Assembly (NCBI GenBank): GCA_012184525.1
Contig: WOFQ01000016.1
Span: 1-64,000 of the forward strand
Length of the DNA: 64,000 nt
Reading direction: 5' to 3'
Source: Xenoacremonium recifei
Lineage: Eukaryota; Ascomycota; Sordariomycetes; Hypocreales; Nectriaceae
Positions 11,342 through 20,882 of the stretch are shown piece by piece. The first letter of the stretch is position 1. Each line of letters starts with the position of its first letter. Below the pieces are notes generated by a model that saw only the letters and a list, made by a program, of their open reading frames with translations, was not told where the DNA came from and searched no databases. The position numbers were made by a program, and so were the translations under genes.

Positions 11342-11691
11342 TATGAGCATCAGTACAGACAATCAAGAAGAAAGAGGGCAAGAGATAAGAAGGAATTGCG
11401 GTCCGAGCATCGGAAGAGAAATGCAAAACTGCTCGTATTGACAGTCCCTTTTCTTATACCGCTGTCTTATCACCGCGCCGTCTCCGCGAAACTCCCGGCA
11501 TAGTCCCGCTTCCCCACCATTCGTCTTGCCCATTCCTTATAACGTGGCTCCCCCGCGAAATTTCCGTCAATTCTCCGCAACCATCCTCATCACTCAAGCA
11601 GACCTTGGCTTTTTACCGCCAAATCGCCGTCATTCTCTTTTGGACATCCTGTCTCTTGTATACGCGGCGCTCATTTCTTATTCGGGTGAAA
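11342..11691. promoter_or_regulatory. Divergent promoter of RTA1-like and Zn2Cys6 genes
   Basis: This is a 350-base region between two divergent start codons. It is C/T-rich on the plus strand, as in many fungal 5' leaders. No specific site is recognised. The in-frame extension upstream of 11692 (to 11605) is hydrophobic and not typical of this protein family, so the start at 11692 is preferred. Confidence 0.4.
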
Positions 11692-13695
11692 ATGCGATTG
11701 AAACGAGGCCTAGAACGTGGATCGTGTGACTTCTGCTACCGCCGCAAGGTCAAATGCGATCGTTCGTCACGGATAAAAGAAGGCCATGAGTCCTGTTCGC
11801 AATGCCAACTACGACAGATCCATTGCGATGTCGACGACTCTGGAGATATTCGCCTCCAGCGCCGCCGGAAAAGGGATCTGGAAAACCGGCTTTCCGATGC
11901 TGGCATGCGGCTACGCACACCCCAAGAAGTTGAAGTTGTCCGCCCTGTGAGCCTTGGATCGGCCAATACCGAGCCTCATAGTGTAGAATTTACCAGAGAC
12001 AACACATTTGCTAGCGAAGGTCCAATACTTTTCTCCGCGTATGAAGGCAGTGCGATAACATCACCGACCCTGAACGATCTTTCTACACGTCCATTTCCTA
12101 GCTTGGATACCCTCCCCGATACGCAAGACTACTCCAGTACCTACCTTTTCTCAGATCCGTTATTGGAGCTTAGTATTGAGGGTTCTTTATTTCTCGACCA
12201 AATATTCATGAGGAATGCGGAATTCCCAGAATGGGAAACCGGTACGACGGACATACCGAACCAGATTGACGTTGCTGTACCGAACCAAGACGACACGAAT
12301 GAACTGGGCAATGGTAGCGAAAGCTTCTGCCAGGCACTGGGTGTTGATCAAAATACCCTTACCCATGCACTTGAGGGATACTTCAGGTATGCTGCCCATT
12401 GTCTTCCCATAATCTTGCCAGACGCATTCTGGGAAGACTATCACGCCAGTCGCTGCAGCCAAGCACTCGTGTGCGCAGTGGCTTGTTGTGGAATGCCATT
12501 CACGACAAACCCCGACAAGTGGAATACCCAACAAAAACTTGCTCGTGGATTCAGGGACGCGTTCCTCGAGGCCCAGAATACCGCGCCGAGCCCTGAAACA
12601 ATACGGCTTGACAACCTCGAAGCTTTGGCCTTGATGGTAGATTTTGAGTACGAAAATACCATGGGCACACAACTTAACACCAATCTGGGTAATTTGTTCC
12701 TGACGCACGACTCACTGAACTTGATGACACTTCAGTATCGAATACAGACCCAGCATGGGACGGCATCAAGTGAAGCGGGGAATTTGGCCAAAGCAAAGGA
12801 ACGACGCACCCTCCTCTTCTGGCATGTTTACGGGCTAGATTCTTTCCACACTCTCGACAAGAAGAGTCTGTCTCGAATCCATGACCAAGATATCGATCTT
12901 TCGGACAACAAGCTGAAACACGATACTGAAGGCTACCTCGATGCGATACTATCGTTGGCAATCCTAGCACGTCGAATCGTGCAGGCACTATGCAATGCTA
13001 GAACGAGAAGAAAAGGCATTGGTCCCGAGGAGGTGACGAAGCTTTACGATCAACTGGTTCAATGGCGGAAACAAGGATGTCCATCCCGATTGCGATGGGA
13101 GCCAAACGAATTGAAAGAGATCGCGGCCAGTAGCAGGAACTCTAACTCAAACAAACAGTCGATGTTACATCGTGTAGTTCTTAGACTCCTGGAACTGAAC
13201 TGCTATATGCAAATAGAGGACTGCGTCGAAAGGTACGGGATCCAGAGTTCTACACCCATTGAAGCAGAGATTCTTTCCATGCGCGTGGAGGCCGAAAGCC
13301 TAAGTGCAGCACACCAAATCGTCAAAATATCAGAACATATCAAGCAAGTCGATGCTTACGGAGCCGGGAGATACCAGGTATCCCTGATAGATCTCTCTCC
13401 AAACATTTTACGCGACATCTGTGCTGGCGCTTGCTTCTGGTTATGCACTCGGGCCAAGCAGGTCGTTCACAAGGGCCCTCCGAGTACGCTTCAGTACAAG
13501 GCCGTCTTGAGCAGAGCCTGCGACAGCAAGGACATGGAGTTGCGAAGGCAGCATGTTGAGAGTTATCTGGAGCAGGCAGCCTTGTTACTAGAGGCAGTCA
13601 AAACAGCGACCTCACACAAAGACACGAAGCGGAGGGTTGAAGGTCTGACAATGCAAATACATTCGGTGAAAGAAATGCTTGGGGGCGACGAGTAA
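11692..13695 (+). CDS. Zn2Cys6 transcription factor
   Basis: This is a single-exon gene of 667 residues. The binuclear zinc cluster lies at about residues 12-41: C-DF-C-YRRKVK-C, then C-SQ-C-LRQIH-C, giving the six Cys ligands, followed by a basic QRRRKR stretch. The middle region (from about residue 215) resembles the fungal-specific regulatory domain, including FLEAQN, LEALALMVDFEYEN and a LLFWHVYGLD block. Such proteins bind CGG-containing DNA in the nucleus. It is divergent from the RTA1-like gene, which is a plausible target, but nothing in the sequence proves that. The ATG at 11692 was chosen because it places the zinc cluster at the normal distance from the N-terminus. Confidence 0.9.
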   Translation: MRLKRGLERGSCDFCYRRKVKCDRSSRIKEGHESCSQCQLRQIHCDVDDSGDIRLQRRRKRDLENRLSDAGMRLRTPQEVEVVRPVSLGSANTEPHSVEFTRDNTFASEGPILFSAYEGSAITSPTLNDLSTRPFPSLDTLPDTQDYSSTYLFSDPLLELSIEGSLFLDQIFMRNAEFPEWETGTTDIPNQIDVAVPNQDDTNELGNGSESFCQALGVDQNTLTHALEGYFRYAAHCLPIILPDAFWEDYHASRCSQALVCAVACCGMPFTTNPDKWNTQQKLARGFRDAFLEAQNTAPSPETIRLDNLEALALMVDFEYENTMGTQLNTNLGNLFLTHDSLNLMTLQYRIQTQHGTASSEAGNLAKAKERRTLLFWHVYGLDSFHTLDKKSLSRIHDQDIDLSDNKLKHDTEGYLDAILSLAILARRIVQALCNARTRRKGIGPEEVTKLYDQLVQWRKQGCPSRLRWEPNELKEIAASSRNSNSNKQSMLHRVVLRLLELNCYMQIEDCVERYGIQSSTPIEAEILSMRVEAESLSAAHQIVKISEHIKQVDAYGAGRYQVSLIDLSPNILRDICAGACFWLCTRAKQVVHKGPPSTLQYKAVLSRACDSKDMELRRQHVESYLEQAALLLEAVKTATSHKDTKRRVEGLTMQIHSVKEMLGGDE

Positions 13696-13846
13696 TGGAT
13701 TTGCCAACGTTATCAGCGAGAGCAACATGTAGATGCGTACAGATAGTAGCTACTTGCACATCATATTCTTCCAAGCAAGACCTTGTAAACATCATCCTGG
13801 TAAACCGAACTTCCAACCGCACCCAGATCCCTATCCTGAGCTTGAA

Positions 13847-15181
13847 TTAACCATCGAATTCGAAGATGGCTGATATGTTGAGTCCCACGCCCGGCTGCAA
13901 TTGGTGATCCACTACTGTCAGCAGTGACTCTGGCTCATTCTCTGGGTAATACTTTGACAGGTTTTCGTGCAAGCCGTTGATGATGTTGCCACCCAACATC
14001 ATGTGTTTCGGGAAGGTTTCCATTGTATACATGCGACTGTGATGCAACTCCGGGAGCACCCACTCCTGACACCCGACGCAATGAAACCCCCATATGACTT
14101 CCAGGTTTCCAAGAGAACCCTTCAGCCAAGGAACCCGTGTCATCGCCGCAAAACTCTTCGAATATCTGATGATCTGGTTGGGTTGCATTTGTAGAATCTT
14201 CGGACGCCTAGACTTGCTGTTGAATGGTCGGGTATGTTCAACTGTCACACGATTGGCTTCGAACATGTCCTTCAGTCGTTGTTCTCTGGTCTTCTCGTCC
14301 GGATGCTGAGTATACTCGGCGTCGAGAATAGCTTGGAAGTCGTACAAAGTCTCTGATCTGTGCTGTTTCCTATCTGGCGAGTATGTGCCTGGGAGCACTG
14401 TCATGCGAGGGACGTTCGTGAAGCTAGGATGATCCATCCTCACTCGATAGGTTTGGCGGACTGCACTAAGATCGCAGGGATGGTAAAGCTCTTTCTCGGA
14501 GAAGCAGACGTAGCAAAGTCTCCGGAAAGTTAGCATGTACATATATGGTCCAAAGTCGCCGCAGTCGTCGCAAACTGACGAGGTCAGGATTTGGTACAGG
14601 TCGTTGCAGGAAATATGACCGGCCATGCCAATCGCAACCATGCTTCGAACAGTGGTTTGCGCATGCGTGAGAATGGCCTGAAGCTTGGAGGTTGCGTCGA
14701 CAAGCTCCAGACATCGTCTGTTTGTCTTCCGAAAGGCCAACAGAGTGGGGATATCGAGATGTGGAAGAATCTCATGGAGGATCTCGGAAGGCAGAATTTG
14801 CAAGGCACCGATGTCCTCCACTGCTTTGTGACGTTGAATCTCTGTTTCAGGGTAGACAGGAAGCTCTGGGAGATTGTTGTCCACAATATTGTCCTCCATA
14901 TCAGTGTGAGTATACGTAATCTCGAGCACATCTGGATCAGTTGGCTCTAGACGCGGGACGCCATGTTCAGCGGGGGTATCTTCAACAGAGTAAAATTTTC
15001 TACCCTCATAGTCGAAAGATACGTTGAACCAAGTCTTTACATCGGAGGTTATGAGGGTAGGACTATGGGACTTGAAGTACTCTCTCAGGGCATTAACGAT
15101 ACCCTCAACATAGTTCATATAAAAGAGGTCCGGAGGATCACGATGACTGAAATGATACCCAGTGTCCCCAGTGTACTCCAT
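13847..15181 (-). CDS. F-box domain protein
   Basis: This intron-less gene encodes 444 residues. An F-box is visible at about residues 128-170: LQILPSEILHEILPHLDIPTLLAFRKTNRR and the following residues match the LP-x-E-(I/L)-x-x-I-(L)-x-x-L pattern. F-box proteins bring substrates to SCF ubiquitin ligases through Skp1. After the box come two Cys-rich pairs (CDDCGD and CYVC) that may bind zinc, and later CVGC. The C-terminal half carries no recognisable repeat. The N-terminal 110 residues are acidic and probably not part of a fold I can name. Large fungal families of F-box proteins with unknown targets exist, and this is one of them. Confidence 0.85.
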   Translation of the reverse strand: MEYTGDTGYHFSHRDPPDLFYMNYVEGIVNALREYFKSHSPTLITSDVKTWFNVSFDYEGRKFYSVEDTPAEHGVPRLEPTDPDVLEITYTHTDMEDNIVDNNLPELPVYPETEIQRHKAVEDIGALQILPSEILHEILPHLDIPTLLAFRKTNRRCLELVDATSKLQAILTHAQTTVRSMVAIGMAGHISCNDLYQILTSSVCDDCGDFGPYMYMLTFRRLCYVCFSEKELYHPCDLSAVRQTYRVRMDHPSFTNVPRMTVLPGTYSPDRKQHRSETLYDFQAILDAEYTQHPDEKTREQRLKDMFEANRVTVEHTRPFNSKSRRPKILQMQPNQIIRYSKSFAAMTRVPWLKGSLGNLEVIWGFHCVGCQEWVLPELHHSRMYTMETFPKHMMLGGNIINGLHENLSKYYPENEPESLLTVVDHQLQPGVGLNISAIFEFDG

Positions 15182-16477
15182 GATGGAAATCGGAAGGCTG
15201 ATGTGACAAGAATTTTTTGAGCGAGGAACTGAGGAAGAGAGGAGGATAAATGCAACGAGATGGCCAACGTCTCAGGCGCTGAAACCCACGGAGACTGCGG
15301 CAGTATCACGTGGGAGGCGTCCTCCGGCTAGCTGCAGGATGTTAGGCAGAAGTTACAGTTGTGGCTTTTACTTCGTTTTCGTGTGATTGCAAAGTGCTAC
15401 CGAAGCAGCAAACAGTCGGGAAGCGTCGGACACTAGTCAAATCGGGGGCTTTGTGCAATCTCGATTAATGACTGGCTCAGAATATATCTTCGCGCAGAAC
15501 TCGTTGAGATTCACTACACGGAGGCGGCGTCGGTGAGGAAGGGCCCCCAAATGAAAGAGTGAGAGTATTTCGCTCTAACTCCTAGAGCTCAGAGAGCGAC
15601 AGCTTGTTGCCCTGGGTTTCCATGCCCTCTCAAGAGCCTCAAAGCAGAGGCTCCTGCTTGCAACCCTGGCCCAATCCAGGATTTACACTAGTGTCTGGGC
15701 TATCGGATCCTTGGCCCTCTCATAGGCGGCTATTAATATCTTGCAGCTGTGATTGCTGTTCAGCCAGCCACCCGTGTGCTGTTGGGGTGCATGTGGCATC
15801 TGATAGCCGAGTCTAGAAAACGGTGATTGGCGACAAACACTGGCCAAGCCGGGTGACCGCTAGGATATCCGCCCTAGACTCCGCCAAAAGGCCCTCATTG
15901 GGTCGATTCGAGGTTGCTCCGACATCGAGATGCCCCTTCCATGGTGCCACGTCTCTTGTGCAACTTTCTGAGAGTAAGACGGGCAAAATGAGGCCCGCGA
16001 GATTCGGCTTGTGCCTCAAAACTAAGACATGATTGCCCTCGGCTCGGTGTGACAATGAGTCACCAGACGCGATTTGATTGCCAATGTGCAACACCATTTT
16101 CGAGGATGGCTATCGAGGCACATTCAGGGCGATGGAACATGATGGAAGGTCTCGTAACTAAGATAGCAAGGATGGATCGGGCCTCCTTGTGATGTCAAGA
16201 CTCGGTGCATTGTTTGCATAACTCTGCCTGCACAAGTCTCGCGCCGAGCATTCAGTCGGATTATCCAAAAAAAAAAAAAAAAAAAAAATTGTTACACTCA
16301 CGAAATACGTAGTGCTGGGTTGGTCTCCAACCTTGAAGTCTGCACTGGTATTTTATAGGCGCGGCAGTTGACAGAAAAATGCCTATATCTAGAGAAAACA
16401 CGAGAGGTTATGGTTCTGGATCTTCAAAATCTTTTTATATGATCAAGCGTAGACTATCATTGTGTGGACAGTATCTT
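15182..16477. other. Intergenic region with poly-A tract
   Basis: I see no gene in these 1.3 kb. A run of about 22 A residues lies at 16267-16288. The short open frames present are without motifs and run on both strands. Confidence 0.6.
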
Positions 16478-17302
16478 CTACTCGGCTCCAAATTCTTTCA
16501 CCCAAGAAGCTCTCGAAGATTTTCCAAACTTCAGCATATCGGGCAGGACACCGTCCCGTTCCTCGTATTCTGCCCACCATGGCAGTCCCTTGAACCTCTG
16601 ATACCACTCAGCCAGTGGTTTTAATGACGAGTCTTCGAGGGTGTCGATACCATAAACTAGTTCGATGAATCTCAGGTTTGGGACCAATGCCACGTCTACC
16701 AATCCTGGCCCATCAATTCCAGGCGTTAACCAACCCGTGCGCTCAAGTCCATTCTTCTGTGCCCATTCTTGAAGCTTAAGGAAGCCCTTCTGCTCCTGAG
16801 TTTTTGCATTCAGGGATGCGGTGCGACTTTGTTCTTCGGGCTTCAGTCCCATCATCATCCCGTGCTCGGGCACCATGTTGCGTAGACGGTAGTTCGTATC
16901 GATGGCGACAAGGTTTATTTTCCCGATCATGTCCATCATACAAGCACGGTCGATGAGTGACTGAGGCTGTATTGGGGCTTCGGGATAGAGCTCCTCAAGT
17001 AGTAGAAGGATCGATGTACTTTCGTAGATGTACTTCGTTTCGCCAGTCGCTCGATTGACCGCTCTCATGCATGGATTGGTGACTCCTTCGGGCTGCGGAT
17101 CGTTGGGATCGCTGCTCACCCATCCCAACGGAGGCTGTGCGCGAACCGGGATAATTTTGAGATTGCTTTTTCCACACTTCCCTGCCAAAAGCTCGGCAGG
17201 AGATGGCACTATGCCTTTGATCAGAAGGAAATAGGCGATTCGTCTGGCAAAGACACCCTCCAACCAAAGCCACAAAGTGTATTCACAGTTATTGACATCC
17301 AT
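16478..17302 (-). CDS. Glutathione S-transferase-like protein
   Basis: This intron-less gene encodes about 274 residues. The N-terminal part has thioredoxin-fold features of GSTs: an N-terminal strand, a helix with ARRIAYFLLIKGI, NLKIIPV, then NPCMRAV (in place of the usual NP-x-G-x-VP) and YESTSILLLLEELYP, which corresponds to the glutathione-contacting E-S motif. The C-terminal all-helical domain includes LVDVALVPNLRF, equivalent to the conserved N-capping motif of GSTs. Length is somewhat above the 220-250 of typical GSTs. The ATG at 17302 (MDVNN) is preferred over the in-frame one at 17326. It may conjugate glutathione to an electrophile; the substrate is unknown and the canonical catalytic residue cannot be assigned with certainty. 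Confidence 0.8.
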   Translation of the reverse strand: MDVNNCEYTLWLWLEGVFARRIAYFLLIKGIVPSPAELLAGKCGKSNLKIIPVRAQPPLGWVSSDPNDPQPEGVTNPCMRAVNRATGETKYIYESTSILLLLEELYPEAPIQPQSLIDRACMMDMIGKINLVAIDTNYRLRNMVPEHGMMMGLKPEEQSRTASLNAKTQEQKGFLKLQEWAQKNGLERTGWLTPGIDGPGLVDVALVPNLRFIELVYGIDTLEDSSLKPLAEWYQRFKGLPWWAEYEERDGVLPDMLKFGKSSRASWVKEFGAE

Positions 17303-18150
17303 TTTCATTTGACAAAGTACTTTCAAAGAGGTCTGGTTGAAATATTAGAGAAAGGGGACTTCCACGAGTGAGACAGCGTAATAGAACGGCGACGGATGTT
17401 CAGACTTCGAACGATTCTAAACGAAGGCCTACCTCTATATATAGTCACTTGAGAAGTATTTCCACTATCTTCAACGTCAGGCATTTAAAGAATATTACAG
17501 CCTTTCCTAGTGTGGGATGAATGAATTGCCCAGGTTTGTGCTAGTCGCGCTCCTAAGTCTCCGGACCTCTATGGTCGGCGATCAAAAAGTTTCCGGATCT
17601 CTCCGGCAAGTACTAATGAGGTCGGGATTGAGACGCCCTTAGTAATACTCTCTCTGCTTAGCAATGCGCGAAAAGTGTCCGACGGAGTTCGGATTAGTCT
17701 CTGTGTTGAAAGGGATTCGATATAGGTGTTACAAAATGCATTGAGAAAAGAGGCTGTCGTGGATTCAAGCCTCGAGATCCGGGTCTCTCCATGGTGGTAG
17801 AAATCAGTCCCTCCTCTCTTACTTTCAAAGGATTTATATCTTCGTAGAACTGTTATAAAAACCATATTTAGGGGCAAAAAGCCTATCATAAGTGGTTTAC
17901 GTTCATAGTTTCACCTGTTAACTCATCCCCTGGGCGGACGCATTTCCAAGAACGGTCATTGCTGGAGAAGCTCAAGAGTCTGAGTGGTATGGAGTATTAT
18001 TACTGCCAGCTTGGGACTCAAATAGACCGATACCAATTTTTTTTTTCTTATTTATATCCGCGATAAACAGATGAACATTGCTATTCCCCGGCATAAGGTA
18101 AAGTATGTACAAGTTTCGGAAGAGTGGTAAGTCGTGGTAACGTAGGATCA
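17303..18150. other. Intergenic region
   Basis: There are 848 bases between two same-strand genes. An open frame of about 106 codons on the minus strand (17569-17889) has no motif and no gene-like neighbours, so I do not call it. Confidence 0.5.
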
Positions 18151-19076
18151 CTAGAATGCCATGTAACCAACAGCAAAAACCAACACTAACAAGCCCAGTA
18201 CCATCCCTACTTTTTGGAGAGCAGGCAGAATCATTTCCTTGGCAATTCTGTCCTCCTTTTCTTTCCAACCTTTGGACCTGCTGTTTGTATAAGGAAACGG
18301 ATCATCAGGCACTTCTTTACCTAGGAATCGGCACAGCGGTTCCCACCCATCCTGAGCTGTCCATTCAAGAAGGCGGTCTGGAGGAACCATACCTCGGATC
18401 ATATTGCAGTGTTCTGCGATTCATATCTCAATTGCGTTGTCTTTAGGTCAAGGAGCCTTGACATACCTTTATACACTGAAGCTCCCCTTGCTCTGGCGGC
18501 ATTTGCGAAGCCTTCGCGAGAGTCGATGCACCGAAAGAAACTAGGCCACAATAATCTTTCGTACCCATTGTAGGCCCAAAAGAGTTTGCCATCAAACCAA
18601 CTTAGGAGGTAGTATATCCAGCTCCTTTCTGCGGCTAGAATTGTACTTTCCATGCTCTGCATCCATGCATCAAGATCTTGCCGGATGTTCAACACAACCT
18701 TGGCCTCAGGATATGCCTCAATCATCTCCGCAGCGAAGATGCTCGCAGCTGCGTCGGTGACAGCCACTGATGTCCCCATCAGTTCATCGAAGTCAGCGGC
18801 CGTAATGGGCAATCCAGGTGCCTCGTTAAAGAACTTTCGCCGAACAAGACGGGTCCAGCCCTCCATGCGGTTGGGCTGTTCGAACAGGATGTCCCAGCCA
18901 TGGTACGTGTAGTCATATCCCAGGCGCAGCAGCGCAGCTTGCAGGGACTCAGTTGCCGATCGCGGTGGACCGACACAGATGACCTCTAGGGGCTTCGTAC
19001 GTTTTGATGGAGGGGGCTGTTGTTGATGGTAAACATAGTTTTCAAGGAATTTCCACCAAGTCGATGTCAAACTCAT
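18151..19076 (-). CDS. Sulfotransfer_4-type P-loop protein with C-terminal anchor
   Basis: Two exons, with an intron near 18424-18475, encode about 290 residues. The nucleotide-binding loop reads VICVGPPRSATESLQ at about residues 35-49 and matches the P-loop (G-x-P-R-(T/S)-(G/A)-T) used for PAPS binding in the Sulfotransfer_4 family. AKVVLNIRQDLDAWMQSM is the second conserved block, and WEPLCRFLGKEVPDDPFP is the family C-terminal block. The last about 20 residues (VGMVLGLLVLVFAVGYMAF) form a membrane anchor. Fungal members are often annotated as NAD-dependent epimerase or sulfotransferase, and their reaction is not established. The start at 19076 (MSLTSTWW) is preferred; an in-frame ATG also occurs at 19103. 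The 5' flank contains an imperfect duplication. Confidence 0.85.
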
Positions 19077-19763
19077 CTTCACATAAGAAATTTGTCTCAT
19101 CAAGAAGGCAGGTTAGACGATGGGCGAGACGCGGTAACTTATAAAGTCCATTACCCTGACGTCAGTGTAAGCATCTTATTCCCAAAGTGTTGATATCGCC
19201 CGCTAAGCCAGTCTGACGGAAGCCTGGAGTGGAAACTGGGATAATTTTGGGCCGATCGACATCGTTGACACATCAGTGACAGCGGCTTATTCCAAATGTG
19301 TTGATACCGTTCGCTTGACCGTATTTTGACATAAAACTCAAGCGCAACTGGCGTCGTTCTGGGGCGATTGATAACGTTGCGGGACCTAAGGGGCCTGAAC
19401 CCTGAAGCATTCTCGAGCTACCCCGTAGATCGACCTTGTATAAAACCCTGGCCAACCTTTTGTTGACTTGTCCCAAACAGACGAGACTTCCGAACACAAA
19501 ACACGGAACTTGGGTTCCTTTACAGCAAGTTCACATTAAGATCACAATTGAAAGCCTTTGAGACCATTTTCGGCATCTGGATTAAACTGTTTTGTTCACA
19601 ACTGGGAAGACTTTCACTCCATACGCATAATATGAGAAGAAAGTTGTGAAGATGTAATTACATGGATGCTCGCTATGCGCACTGATTCCCTCTAGATGGT
19701 ATGTACCTCTATAATGTACTGCATAATAATGGGTATGAACAGAACAACAAAACAAAAAGAGCT
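19077..19763. other. Intergenic region between Sulfotransfer_4 and GH16 genes
   Basis: There are 687 bases that hold the upstream region of the Sulfotransfer_4 gene (on the minus strand) and the 3' flank of the GH16 gene. It contains the tandem imperfect repeat described separately and no supportable gene. Confidence 0.6.
19170..19384. repeat. Imperfect tandem duplication of about 97 bp
   Basis: Copy A (about 19173-19269) and copy B (about 19289-19384) align along their whole length. Both begin CTTATTCC, continue with (A)GTGTTGATA, and end with GG(C)CGAT-GA-A-CGTTG. Many of the differences are C/T or G/A transitions. The duplication sits upstream of the Sulfotransfer_4 gene. Confidence 0.6.
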
Positions 19764-20682
19764 TATTTTGACACGTAATGGGCGACGTAGGCGACCTCCA
19801 TCATGCTTCCGGTTCCAGAAGTAGTGGTAGAAGTAGGAGCGCCAGGCTATTGCAAGTCAGCTTATCAGGTCAATGACCACTTTGTGGATTAAAGAGACAT
19901 ACCCAGTTACCACCAACAGCAACGTTGAGGATGAAGTAGAGAGGGCTCTGGGCGACAGCAGCCCACACGGTAGCATTGCCAATCTGAGCTCCAGTGATGG
20001 TGAGGAACTTGACGCCATCCAACTGCCAGGTGATGGACTGCTTGGTGTAGACCGAGTTAACACGGTTGATCAGGATGCGCCAGACGTGGTAGGCACCATC
20101 GTCCGCCAGAGAAGCAACGCCCGTAATGCCATTACCCTCGTTGCAAATGCCGCCGGGATACACATCGCAGTGCATGGCGCCCGACGCAGTGGTTGCGCCG
20201 TTAATGTTCTCCATGATATCGAGCTCGCCGCACTCAGGCCAGTCGACGGTGCCCTCTCGGAAAGACTCGCCGAGCATCCAGAAGGCTGGCCAGATTCCCT
20301 GCTTGGTGGTGCTGCTACCGAGGCGGAGCTTGGCCTCGAGCTTGGTGATCTTGCCGGCGGTGGGGGTGAGGGTATAGACACTCTCAATGCGCGCCGAGGT
20401 CCAGGCGCCGGAGGAGCTCTTCACGGGGATGATCTGGAGCGTGCCGCTGCCGCTGAGCTGGATGTTGGCCTTCTTGTTGGTGTAAGTCTGGACCTCGTTG
20501 TTCTCGTTGTCGGTGACGGTGAGGGTGTTCCAGTTGGCAGCATTAGGCAGCGAGCCCGCCTTGCCGGCGAAGCCCGTTGACCAGATCTTGTTGTAGTTGA
20601 CATAGGTGGGAGGTGTCGTCGCAGTGGCCAGAGCCAGCAGCGCGAGGAGGCAGAGCCTCACAAGCGGGAGGTGGTGAGACAT
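19764..20682 (-). CDS. Secreted GH16 family beta-glucanase
   Basis: Two exons (20682-19903 and 19844-19764, approximate) encode about 286 residues. The N-terminus has a signal peptide (basic-hydrophobic MSHHLPLVRLCLLALLALA, then ATA). The GH16 catalytic signature E-L-D-I-M-E (in ECGELDIMENING) supplies the nucleophile and acid/base glutamates. Other family features are IWPAFWMLGE, YHVWRI and FILNVAVGGNW. The product is an extracellular endo-beta-1,3(4)-glucanase-type enzyme acting on laminarin, lichenan or cell-wall glucans; the exact specificity cannot be read here. The tail is short and there is no GPI or carbohydrate-binding module. A TATAAAG box on the coding strand lies about 195 bases upstream of the ATG. 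Confidence 0.93.
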
Positions 20683-20875
20683 GGCGGGAGCGAAGGGTCA
20701 AGAGGACGGACAAGAAAGCAAGAAGACTACTGGACGAAGCGAAGCAATAATACGGTCAAAATACCTTAAGGAGTGGACGCCGGACGACCAAAAACGGTTG
20801 CGCGCGACTGCTTCGTGAAGATGCCACCAGACTGACCAGGCGATCCCCCTTGCGGAGAAGAAGGGGTCCCCCTTT

Positions 20876-20882
20876 CTTTATA
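20876..20882 (-). promoter_or_regulatory. Putative TATA box of the GH16 gene
   Basis: The minus strand reads TATAAAG at this position, about 195 bases upstream of the GH16 ATG. The distance is compatible with a fungal promoter with a long 5' leader. Assignment is by sequence match alone. Confidence 0.35.

Noticed and set aside
11605..11691. Upstream extension of the Zn2Cys6 protein
   Set aside because: The extra residues are hydrophobic and unlike the start of this family; the ATG at 11692 gives the usual distance to the zinc cluster.
19873..20580. A 235-codon plus-strand open frame across the GH16 gene
   Set aside because: It is the antisense of a GH16 coding region with clear catalytic motifs and signal peptide, so it is a shadow.
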